Of a DNA stretch of 6,287 nt, positions 1-4,877 are shown one piece after another. The notes beneath the pieces are model-generated. The model saw only the letters and a list, made by a program, of their open reading frames with translations. It did not search any database and was not told the DNA's origin. The DNA comes from Armatimonadota bacterium (GTDB lineage Bacteria > Cloacimonadota > Cloacimonadia > Cloacimonadales > TCS61): contig JAUWNO010000137.1 in the NCBI GenBank assembly GCA_030612605.1, positions 1 to 6,287 on the forward strand, written 5' to 3'. The translations under genes were made by a program, and so were the position numbers. Positions within the stretch are counted from its first letter, which is position 1, and each line of letters starts with the position of its first letter.

Positions 1-101
1 TCCAAATGTCCTATCCGAAATGTATCTTGAGATTGGGCTTTTAGAAAACTCAGGAAAAGGATTAATATGATTGATATATTTAATTTCATACTACTTTTCA
101 T
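1..101 (-). CDS. Secreted protein, N-terminal fragment (runs off window)
   Basis: An open frame begins at ATG 101-99 and stays open for 33 codons to the window edge. Residues 1-6 are polar and basic (MKSSMK), residues 7-20 are hydrophobic, and the stretch ends LKAQSQD. That is the form of a Sec signal peptide, with likely cleavage near the Ala-Gln at residues 22-23; the style is typical of Bacteroidota. A second ATG at 89-87 (residue 5) would leave an equally good signal peptide and may be the true start. No Shine-Dalgarno sequence is visible. The start codon lies one base beyond the palindrome at 103-236, so that element forms its immediate upstream region. The mature protein is almost entirely outside the window and its function cannot be given. 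Confidence 0.6.
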   Translation of the reverse strand, partial: MKSSMKLNISIILILFLSFLKAQSQDTFRIGHL

Positions 102-102
102 T

Positions 103-236
103 GTAGATAACGGTGAGTATATGAAAAGTAAGCGATTGCGAAGCACAAATCTTTCAAGTTAAAAGAATACTTAAACGGGCTACAAGGCTTAATTCTACTA
201 CTACCTCGCTTATTTTTTATATATGTTGTTATGTGC
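103..236 (-). repeat. Imperfect palindromic intergenic element, attC-like
   Basis: The arm at 103-135 (GTAGATAACGG to AAGTAAGCGA) is complementary, with a few mismatches and extra bases, to the arm at 206-236 (TCGCTTATTTTTTATATATG to TTATGTGC). About 70 bases separate the arms. On the minus strand the element opens with CATAACAAC and closes with CCGTTATC, so conserved AAC and GTT triplets lie in the outer arms, as in integron attC sites. Unpaired bases within the arms are also an attC trait. It sits 40 bases after the stop of the dipeptidase gene and one base before the next start codon, all in one orientation, as attC sites sit between cassettes. The outer boxes do not strictly fit RYYYAAC/GTTRRRY, and no integrase is present. 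It may instead be a generic palindromic repeat. Confidence 0.5.
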
Positions 237-276
237 TGATTATTTATTCCCATGTTTAAAAATAATGTCAATTACT

Positions 277-972
277 TCAATAATTTCCGGATTGTTTACG
301 CTTTGATGATGCCATATTTAGCATATTTTTTCCTTTTTCTATTGCCCAAATAACATTTCCATAATCAAAGTGCCAGTATTCTTTAGGGTCAACAACAAAT
401 TCTTCTTCATCGAAGAGACTTATAAGTAATTCCCTGTTCTTTCTTACTTGTGGTGTAATGTCCGGATGAAACGGATAACATGTTTTATTAAGTTCTAAAT
501 GTAGTCCGTCATTATTTCCAAAGTCCATTACGCAATCTTTTTTCAAATCATATATTAAAGCATCCACAGCCCCACCGGTTGAATGCATTGATTTTTCTTC
601 TGAAGCAATGAAGTAGGAAACTATTTCAATGATTTCTTTTTCTGATTTATCAGGATGTTCTTTCTCTATAATTTTAACCCTACGGTCCCGTAAAAGTTTT
701 TGATGTGCGAACGATCTCCACACAGAACGAATGATTAACTTTTTATTTTCTTTATCTAAAATTTTGCTTATCCATCCTATTTTTTCAAAAATCGCTTCTC
801 TAACAAGATATTTATAATCTTTTTTAATAGACGGTTCAAATACTAAATCAAATCCTGATTCTTTTAGACTTACTAACGGAGAGTTGTCTTCTTTAATGAT
901 AATAGTTGGTATAAGTTGCTTTTGAAAGCGGTCTAATCGTTCAACTAATTCACAATATTCTTTAGCGGTCAT
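277..972 (-). CDS. D-alanyl-D-alanine dipeptidase-like protein (VanX/DdpX, peptidase family M15D)
   Basis: This 231-residue protein has no signal peptide and should be cytoplasmic. The family hydrolyses D-Ala-D-Ala and related dipeptides with one zinc ion. The zinc site is visible: His130 and Asp137 in SMHSTGGAVD, and His201 in EYWHF, with Glu198 as the catalytic base. Arg86 (VWRS) lies 44 residues before His130, matching the catalytic Arg of the VanX GYRP motif. His-to-Asp (7) and Glu-to-His (3) spacings equal those of VanX. The length is slightly above VanX (about 200), mainly from an extended N-terminus. The ATG start is 4 bases after the racemase stop, so it is the last gene of a three-gene operon. 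There is no Shine-Dalgarno sequence and the upstream sequence is A/T only over many bases. Without vanH/vanA partners, nutrient or murein-peptide salvage is likelier than vancomycin resistance. The exact dipeptide is unknown. Confidence 0.85.
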   Translation of the reverse strand: MTAKEYCELVERLDRFQKQLIPTIIIKEDNSPLVSLKESGFDLVFEPSIKKDYKYLVREAIFEKIGWISKILDKENKKLIIRSVWRSFAHQKLLRDRRVKIIEKEHPDKSEKEIIEIVSYFIASEEKSMHSTGGAVDALIYDLKKDCVMDFGNNDGLHLELNKTCYPFHPDITPQVRKNRELLISLFDEEEFVVDPKEYWHFDYGNVIWAIEKGKNMLNMASSKRKQSGNY

Positions 973-976
973 AAAA

Positions 977-2047
977 TTATTTGTATTTTTTAATTATATA
1001 TGGTGAAGTCATAGCTGCGAGTAAAGCCCCATAATTGAGGTTGAACTTAACGGTATCCCCCACTTTTAAGTCGGTCTGTTTGGCATTAACAATAAGATGG
1101 TCACTGCTTGCTCCGAGAATATCGATAACCGATATGGGCATTAACCCTGAAACCAAAACATCTTGTAATCCAACTCCCAGTAAAGCTCTTCTTATTTCTC
1201 CAATATCATGAAACTTTGGGGTATTTCCAAATGCGTCCTGATGAATATCTCCATAAGGTAAAGACGGCTTTGTTTTTAATTCGATAACTTCTGCAATTAG
1301 TGTAAACGCATCAGTAAATAGCTTTGGTATAGGTTTTCTGTCGAGAGTTTCACAACCCAAAAATATGGATTCACCAAGTCGTAAATTATTGATTTTCCCA
1401 ACATCTTTTGTAGCCATAAACCAATTATAATTAGCTGAGTTTCCACCGGAAATAAACTTTAATTTTAATTTGAACTTATCCTCAATATTTTTGGCAATTG
1501 ATGACAAATGTTCCATTTTTTCATTATCAGGTTTAATCCCACCAAAACATGCTAAATTTGTTCCAATACCTACAAGTTTAATTCCTTTCAACTTTATTAT
1601 CTCTTTAACGGTGTTTTCTAAAACAGAAGGCATAATACCCTCTCTTAAATCACCCAATTCCACCATTAATATAATTTTATGTGTTTTATCTTGTTTTACT
1701 GCAAATTTTGAAAGTTCTTTGATTACCGAAAGTTCCGAATTAAGACTAATGTCGGCATAATTTACTACATCATTGGCTTGACTATAAATGGTTCTTAATA
1801 AAAGAAATTGTGCTTGAATGCCTGCATCACGCATTTTTTTAATATTAGATATTCTTGAATCGGCAAGGATGCGTATTCCACTTTTTAATATAATTTCAGC
1901 AATCTTAGTATCCCCACAAACTACTTTTGTTACGCCAATTACATCGATACCTTTTGAACCATAAAGTTCTTTTAATGTTTTTGCATTATGGGCAATTTTT
2001 CTAAGGTTTATCTCTATTCTTGGCGTTACCATGTCCATTGCATTCAC
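977..2047 (-). CDS. Alanine/ornithine racemase family PLP enzyme (fold type III)
   Basis: This 356-residue protein resembles the Orr-type amino-acid racemases, which interconvert L- and D-forms using pyridoxal phosphate in an alanine-racemase-like barrel. The N-terminal TPRIEINLRKIAHN and GVTKVVCGD match the family; Lys41 in the latter is the expected PLP lysine. Further family-like stretches are the GTNLACFGG strand (162-170), SGGNSANYNW (200-209), LRLGESIFLG (222-231) and the C-terminal NLNYGALLAAMTSPYI (336-351). The length is normal. The substrate (alanine, ornithine or another amino acid) cannot be told. The reported start is a GTG at 2047 overlapping the stop of the preceding gene by 4 bases (GTGA), which suggests translational coupling. 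ATG codons at 2038 and 2032 also fit; starting at 2032 (MVTPRIEINL) best matches relatives, and no Shine-Dalgarno sequence decides the matter. Confidence 0.85.
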   Translation of the reverse strand: MNAMDMVTPRIEINLRKIAHNAKTLKELYGSKGIDVIGVTKVVCGDTKIAEIILKSGIRILADSRISNIKKMRDAGIQAQFLLLRTIYSQANDVVNYADISLNSELSVIKELSKFAVKQDKTHKIILMVELGDLREGIMPSVLENTVKEIIKLKGIKLVGIGTNLACFGGIKPDNEKMEHLSSIAKNIEDKFKLKLKFISGGNSANYNWFMATKDVGKINNLRLGESIFLGCETLDRKPIPKLFTDAFTLIAEVIELKTKPSLPYGDIHQDAFGNTPKFHDIGEIRRALLGVGLQDVLVSGLMPISVIDILGASSDHLIVNAKQTDLKVGDTVKFNLNYGALLAAMTSPYIIKKYK

Positions 2048-3108
2048 TTTAGTATTTCGGGGAATACTTCACCTATTTTTTCAATAATTTTATCACATCC
2101 ATACTTTAAAACATTCGTAGTAGGTAGTTTATACCTGTCTTCATATTCTGCTATCGTGTTTTTTAATTCAGTATCAGTCATATCCTCATCGTTAATTATA
2201 ATGGCAATTACTTTTGATTTTGACAACAGTTCATTAAGTTTTATTTCATATTCTAATGAAGGCATGGGAATTGTCGGAAAATCACAACGATTCTTTCTTT
2301 TTGGTGGATGCTGAATAATTATTGCACCGGGATTTGCACCCTTTATAATAGCAATTGAGGAATTAAATGCAGGATGACTTAAACCTCCTTGGCCCTCAAC
2401 AATAATTATATCAGGATGTTCTGCGTTAACTGCGTCTATAACCGCTTTTTCAACTTCTCCTGTTGTAAAACCTGAAGTTAGTACATCCAAAGCAATCCCG
2501 TACTTTGCACCCTGAAGCAAACCCGCTTGTCCTGTGGCTATAAATACAGCATTTATGTTTTCCTTTTTTAATGCCTCAACAAGAATTCGGGCAGTAGTCA
2601 TTTTACCAACGGCACAATCTGTACCGGCTATAGCTATTACCGGGGTTTTGTTTTCGAAAATCTGTCCGGAAAAAAAATGCAAGTCTTTTCGTTTGGGAGG
2701 TTTTCTAAAATCAAATATTTTGACATTATATTCACTTGCTTTTTGCATAAATTCTTTATCATCAGTAAAGAATTCAGGAAGACCATTTACAATATCCATC
2801 CCTTTTTCCATTGCAGTTTTGATTATCTGTCTCTGTTCCTTGTCAAGAAATGGAGATAGTGGCGCAATACCATAGATAAAATATTTCGGTATGTAATTCA
2901 ACTTTTCTAAGGCATCGTCAATGCTACTGAATATAGGAATTCCCTTTTTTATTCCATCGAGACATTCACCTGCATCAAGACCGGCTTTTGTACTGTCAAT
3001 GACACCAACGATTTCATATCTTTCCGAATATCTGATAAGTCCATTTGCAACTTTCCCATCTATCTTTCCAAATTCATTTTCACTAAATATTAATGCTTTC
3101 TCTGTCAT
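2044..3108 (-). CDS. DUF1611 family protein, DgcN-like (possible D-glutamate N-acetyltransferase)
   Basis: This 354-residue protein has the full two-domain DUF1611 layout. The N-terminal Rossmann-like half includes VGVIDSTKAGLDAGE (34-48) and YGIAP (79-83). The C-terminal P-loop-type half carries a Walker-A-like AGTDCAVGKMTT (161-172), TGQAGLLQG (192-200), EGQGGLSHPAF (238-248) and HPPKRKNRCDFP (267-278). The characterised member DgcN N-acetylates D-glutamate in a D-glutamate catabolic route, working with the enolase-superfamily racemase DgcA; many other members have no known reaction. No DgcA homologue lies in this window, although an amino-acid racemase of another fold follows directly. It is the first gene of the operon, with its ATG at 3108 and only a weak AAGGA about 12 bases upstream. 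A candidate promoter lies at 3157-3186. The family call is firm; the acetyltransferase activity is inferred. Confidence 0.82.
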   Translation of the reverse strand: MTEKALIFSENEFGKIDGKVANGLIRYSERYEIVGVIDSTKAGLDAGECLDGIKKGIPIFSSIDDALEKLNYIPKYFIYGIAPLSPFLDKEQRQIIKTAMEKGMDIVNGLPEFFTDDKEFMQKASEYNVKIFDFRKPPKRKDLHFFSGQIFENKTPVIAIAGTDCAVGKMTTARILVEALKKENINAVFIATGQAGLLQGAKYGIALDVLTSGFTTGEVEKAVIDAVNAEHPDIIIVEGQGGLSHPAFNSSIAIIKGANPGAIIIQHPPKRKNRCDFPTIPMPSLEYEIKLNELLSKSKVIAIIINDEDMTDTELKNTIAEYEDRYKLPTTNVLKYGCDKIIEKIGEVFPEILK

Positions 3109-3156
3109 AATTTTTTAATATCCTTAATTTAACTTATTTGCTCTGGTTAATTTGCA

Positions 3157-3186
3157 CACAACTACTTCCTAAACGATATATGTCAA
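3157..3186 (-). promoter_or_regulatory. Candidate Bacteroidota-type promoter for the D-amino-acid operon
   Basis: On the minus strand TTG (3186-3184, within TTGACA) is followed after exactly 19 bases by TAGTTGTG (3164-3157). This matches the Bacteroidota -33/-7 pattern TTG-N19-TAnnTTTG at 7 of 8 positions of the -7 element. The TTGACA has no good TATAAT partner at 15-18 bases, so a housekeeping sigma70 promoter fits less well. The leader to the DUF1611 gene start would be about 40 bases. Confidence 0.4.
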
Positions 3187-3215
3187 TTATGAAGCCCTAT
3201 TGGTATCCTAAACGA
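3167..3215 (-). promoter_or_regulatory. Perfect 10-bp direct repeat around the operon promoter, possible operator
   Basis: The decamer TCGTTTAGGA occurs on the minus strand at 3215-3206 and again at 3176-3167, identical and 39 bases apart. The first copy is upstream of the -33 TTG. The second falls in the spacer between the -33 and -7 elements. That placement suits a regulator binding site, but no regulator is identified and chance in A+T-rich DNA is possible. Confidence 0.3.
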
Positions 3216-3287
3216 AAAATTTATTCTTTCTTTTTCCAAATATCCCAGTAAAACTAATTCATTTTCAGCTTCTTGAAAATATCCCAT
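3183..3287 (-). CDS. Possible 34-residue small ORF or gene remnant
   Basis: ATG 3287-3285 opens a frame of 34 codons ending in TGA at 3185-3183. An AAGGAAAG purine stretch a few bases upstream could serve as a ribosome binding site. The product starts MGYFQEAENELVLLGYLEKE, which looks protein-like (an amphipathic, acidic helix), and ends RIPIGLHN. An in-frame stop lies 13 codons before the ATG. The stop codon overlaps the TTGACA of the candidate promoter. I recognise no family. It could be a small protein, the tail of a decayed gene, or chance. Confidence 0.2.
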   Translation of the reverse strand: MGYFQEAENELVLLGYLEKERINFSFRIPIGLHN

Positions 3288-3315
3288 TTTCTTTCCTTTG
3301 CTGCAAAAGTGAAAA

Positions 3316-3338
3316 GATGAAGATTATAAATCTTCGTC
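3316..3338. repeat. Short hairpin
   Basis: GATGAAGATT (3316-3325) and AATCTTCGTC (3329-3338) pair over 10 positions with one G-T, around a 3-base loop. The nearest T-rich stretch on the plus strand starts about ten bases later, so it is not a convincing terminator. Confidence 0.4.
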
Positions 3339-3375
3339 AAGGCATTTATTTTTTCTGAAAGGAGAGTTAGTAAGA

Positions 3376-3505
3376 AACCTTGAAAAGGTCTCTTTCAACA
3401 AAATCTTTCAGATTGATCCTTTCAAGGTTGGAATGTAAGATATCGGTTTATCAACCCTGAAAGTGCTAAGTAGTGAGAAATTTTGAAAGAAACGTTTTCA
3501 GGGTT
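3376..3505. repeat. REPIN-like pair: two related palindromic repeats in opposite orientation
   Basis: Unit A (3376-3429) is bounded by AACCTTGAAAAGG and CCTTTCAAGGTT, which pair with one bulge. Unit B (3453-3505) is bounded by AACCCTGAAA and TTTCAGGGTT, which pair perfectly over 10 bases. The reverse complement of B aligns with A: about 20 of the first 23 positions and 10 of the last 12 agree, while the middle diverges. These are therefore two copies of one roughly 54-bp palindromic repeat, inverted relative to each other across a 23-base spacer, as in REP doublets (REPINs/BIMEs). A T-rich run follows unit B on the plus strand, so B could also act as a weak terminator. No REP-type transposase is in the window. 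Confidence 0.5.
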
Positions 3506-3584
3506 TTTCTTTTCAGTTTTTTTCATTTCTTATTTAGTTTACCTCAATGAAATTCTCACAATAAAGTTTATAATAATTAACAAT

Positions 3585-3623
3585 ATGTAAATAAAACTTG
3601 ACAAAATGTAAACAAAAAATGAC
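3585..3623 (+). promoter_or_regulatory. Direct repeat with 21-bp period upstream of the XRE operon, possible operator
   Basis: ATGTAAATAAAACTTGAC (3585-3602) and ATGTAAACAAAAAATGAC (3606-3623) agree at 15 of 18 positions. The period of 21 bases puts the copies on the same helix face. They overlap the candidate promoter at 3598-3627, as an autoregulatory site would. A+T-rich composition makes chance similarity possible. Confidence 0.3.
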
Positions 3624-3627
3624 TTTG
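3598..3627 (+). promoter_or_regulatory. Candidate Bacteroidota-type promoter for the XRE/membrane-protein operon
   Basis: TTG (3598-3600, within TTGACA) is followed after 19 bases by TGACTTTG (3620-3627), agreeing with TAnnTTTG except for G in place of A at its second base. Transcription would start near 3634, at the left edge of the inverted-repeat element, placing nearly the whole element in a leader of about 210 bases. A TATAAT at 3742-3747 inside the element is an alternative but has no clear -35. Confidence 0.3.
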
Positions 3628-3636
3628 CTCGTGAGT

Positions 3637-3821
3637 GAAAGAGTTCTGCAAAATAGAGTGTTTTTGTCATCCTGCTTGCCAAGCCGAAGCTGGCGAAGGC
3701 TGGAGAAATTCTTCTTGCTTTTTCATCGAAGGATCTCCGCTTATAATGAGAATCTTCGTTAGAAATTACTTCGAAGATTCACTCAGAAAGACAGCCTTTT
3801 TTCATATTGCAGAACCCTTTC
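3637..3821. mobile_element. 185-bp MITE-like element with terminal inverted repeats
   Basis: The left end GAAAGAGTTCTGCAA (3637-3651) matches the reverse complement of the right end (3807-3821) at 14 of 15 positions. At the same offset inside both ends, TGTCATCCTG (3665-3674) matches the complement of 3784-3793 at 8 of 10. Flanking hexamers GTGAGT (3631-3636) and GTAAGT (3822-3827) could be an imperfect target-site duplication. The interior holds a smaller hairpin (GAAGGATCTC 3728-3737 with GAGAATCTTC 3748-3757) whose loop contains TATAAT. No transposase is encoded, so it would be non-autonomous. Its right end is 25 bases before the regulator start codon, so it lies in or forms the operon leader. 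The CATCCTG and GAAGGATCT words resemble a repeat I have seen widely dispersed in environmental FCB-group genomes. Confidence 0.55.
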
Positions 3822-3832
3822 GTAAGTGAAAT

Positions 3833-3840
3833 AAAGGAGG
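3833..3840 (+). promoter_or_regulatory. Strong Shine-Dalgarno sequence that sets a TTG start
   Basis: AAAGGAGG at 3833-3840 is followed by a 6-base spacer and TTG at 3847. This near-perfect site supports the TTG as the start of the XRE gene and contrasts with the minus-strand operon, which has none this strong. Confidence 0.8.
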
Positions 3841-3846
3841 TTAAAA

Positions 3847-4065
3847 TTGGATAATCTGAAAAATAAGTTAAGACAGTTCAGATTTATGAATGATGAAATG
3901 ACCCAGAAGCAGCTTGCAAAAGAGGTTGGAGTTTCCCGCCAGACGATCATTGCTATAGAAAAAGGAAAGTTCAATCCATCGGTAAGATTGGCTTTGCAAA
4001 TAGCAAAATATTTTAATACACGAATTGAAGAAATATTTTATCTGGAGGAAAAAGATGAAAATTAG
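3847..4065 (+). CDS. Small XRE-family helix-turn-helix regulator (YozG-like)
   Basis: This 72-residue DNA-binding protein consists almost only of a HTH_3/Cro-C1 domain. The helix-turn-helix lies near residues 17-41, with TQKQLAKEVGVS as the first helix and turn and SRQTIIAIEKGKFNPS as the recognition helix and following loop. The C-terminal ALQIAKYFNTRIEEIFYLEE is typical of the small YozG-type subgroup, which is usually encoded beside small membrane proteins. The start is TTG, justified by the AAAGGAGG site. The gene overlaps the downstream membrane-protein gene by 11 bases, so the two are co-translated. It probably represses its own operon, possibly through the repeats at 3585-3623; this is inference. 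The recognition-helix target is unknown. Confidence 0.88.
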   Translation: MDNLKNKLRQFRFMNDEMTQKQLAKEVGVSRQTIIAIEKGKFNPSVRLALQIAKYFNTRIEEIFYLEEKDEN

Positions 4066-4381
4066 AGAAAATAACACATTATTCTTTAGCCTGGAATTAA
4101 TTTCGGGAATACTGGTTTTTATTTTAACCTTGAGTTTTGGTGATATTGGTTTATTTGGCTTAGCTTTGTTTTTTATCGGGTTGATCTTCACACGAAATAA
4201 ACCTGATGAAAGAGAAATGATACTGTTATTTAAAGTTACTGCCTTGGAGGCTTCTTTCCTCGGTGCGATCATGGCGATAATTTACTTTAAATTTCCGGAT
4301 TATAATTGGTTCCACGGTTTTGTTTCTTTTGGTCTGATTACCAGGGGCATCCTGGGGGTAGTTTATTTCTTGAAAGAGTAA
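4055..4381 (+). CDS. Small four-helix membrane protein, partner of the XRE regulator
   Basis: This 108-residue integral membrane protein has hydrophobic segments near residues 9-28, 30-46, 60-79 and 86-105. A short polar loop RNKPDERE (47-54) separates the two halves. The DERE motif and overall form recall DUF2178-like proteins found beside small XRE regulators, but the family assignment is tentative. The start is ATG 4055, preceded by GGAGGA at 4044-4049 with a 5-base spacer. An upstream in-frame TTG at 4025 would add ten residues but has no such site. The gene begins inside the last 11 bases of the regulator gene. Its role is unknown: membrane sensing or sequestration of the regulator is a guess from gene order. 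It ends about 500 bases before the convergent permease gene. Confidence 0.75.
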   Translation: MKIRENNTLFFSLELISGILVFILTLSFGDIGLFGLALFFIGLIFTRNKPDEREMILLFKVTALEASFLGAIMAIIYFKFPDYNWFHGFVSFGLITRGILGVVYFLKE

Positions 4382-4449
4382 GAGAGTAAGATAGAGAAAA
4401 AAGGGATGTGACAAATATTGTATCCATCTCAACCTTAAGTTGTAATTCT

Positions 4450-4721
4450 CATTCCTAAGCTTCTCAGGCTGTGTGAAAACAGATGAAAAGCACGATTTTT
4501 TTTAACCCCCTCTAACTCCCCCTATTTAGGGGGAGAACCTATCTCCTTTTGCCGCAGGCAGTTCCCTTCCCCTTCGATAGGGGGAAGGGTTAGGGATGGG
4601 GGTCGTTATAACTTAAAGAAATCCGTTTTCACACAGGCTGTTCTGCTTTGGAATGGTATATTTCACGAAGTTTCTACTTCGATTATATGAAATAAATCTT
4701 ACAAAGCGGAAGCTTCGTAAG
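4450..4721. repeat. Cluster of three short-loop hairpins, the first split by an insertion
   Basis: Hairpin 1 has arms CATTCCTAAGC (4450-4460) and GCTTTGGAATG (4645-4655), pairing at 10 of 11, now separated by the inserted element and one TTCT copy. Hairpin 2 is CGAAGT-TTCT-ACTTCG (4666-4681) with an outer stem TATTTCA (4659-4665)/TGAAATA (4688-4694). Hairpin 3 is CTTACAAAGC-GGAA-GCTTCGTAAG (4698-4721). All have 4-base loops, and the words AAG and CTT flank each loop, which suggests a family of REP-like units. None is followed by a good T-run, so they are unlikely to be terminators. Confidence 0.5.
4465..4640. mobile_element. 176-bp MITE-like element with 20-bp terminal inverted repeats and TTCT duplication
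   Basis: The left end CAGGCTGTGTGAAAACAGAT (4465-4484) matches the reverse complement of 4621-4640 at 18 of 20 positions. Identical TTCT tetramers flank it at 4461-4464 and 4641-4644, as expected of a 4-bp target-site duplication. The interior is itself palindromic: a perfect hairpin with arms CTCCCCCTA (4516-4524) and TAGGGGGAG (4527-4535), a second with CCCTTCCCC (4564-4572) and GGGGAAGGG (4581-4589), and an outer imperfect pairing of the 4504-4516 and 4588-4602 regions. Its locally C/G-rich core contrasts with the A+T-rich surroundings. There is no coding frame of note, so it would need a transposase supplied from elsewhere. Confidence 0.65.
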
Positions 4722-4768
4722 GAGAAATAAGAGGGTGTTGTAATTTGAGTATCTGAATTTATGATTTC

Positions 4769-4807
4769 ATATATTCATGATTTTGAAAACCATGAATATA
4801 TTTTTTT
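4769..4807 (+). terminator. Candidate A+T-rich intrinsic terminator
   Basis: ATATATTCATG (4769-4779) pairs perfectly with CATGAATATAT (4791-4801) around an 11-base loop, and the plus strand continues as T through 4807. The stem is A+T-rich and therefore weak. It would stop plus-strand transcription from the XRE operon, some 390 bases after its last gene, before it runs into the convergent permease gene. On the minus strand no T-run follows. Confidence 0.4.
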
Positions 4808-4820
4808 AAGAAAAAAAACA

Positions 4821-4860
4821 TTTTATCATAGTTAATCATATTTAATCAGTGTTTATCTGC
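4821..4860. repeat. Four degenerate 10-bp tandem repeats
   Basis: The four consecutive decamers TTTTATCATA, GTTAATCATA, TTTAATCAGT and GTTTATCTGC share a TTWATC core at one helical turn spacing. They lie just beyond the 3' end of the permease gene. The function is unknown; such degenerate 10-bp repeats are common intergenic debris. Confidence 0.4.
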
Positions 4861-4877
4861 GTCTAAAGAGTTTCCTT

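Noticed and set aside
277..972. Vancomycin resistance determinant (vanX)
   Set aside because: No vanH, vanA-type ligase or vanRS genes are adjacent, and the neighbours point to D-amino-acid metabolism.
1470..1760. Plus-strand open frame of 96 codons
   Set aside because: It is antisense to the well-conserved racemase and has no start signal.
3316..3338. Intrinsic terminator in the intergenic region
   Set aside because: The stem is A+T-rich and no T-run follows directly on either strand.
3376..3505. CRISPR array
   Set aside because: There are only two units, in opposite orientation, diverged in the middle, and without regular spacers.
3635..3829. Plus-strand open frame of 64 codons
   Set aside because: It lies almost exactly on the inverted-repeat element, is rich in Cys and Arg without any recognisable motif, and has no ribosome site; it follows from the repeat sequence.
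4025..4057. TTG at 4025 as the start of the membrane protein
   Set aside because: ATG 4055 has GGAGGA at ideal spacing, while the TTG has no such site and adds a charged ten-residue tail.
3868..4272. Minus-strand open frame of 134 codons
   Set aside because: It is antisense to the XRE and membrane-protein genes, which have clear domains and strong Shine-Dalgarno sequences.
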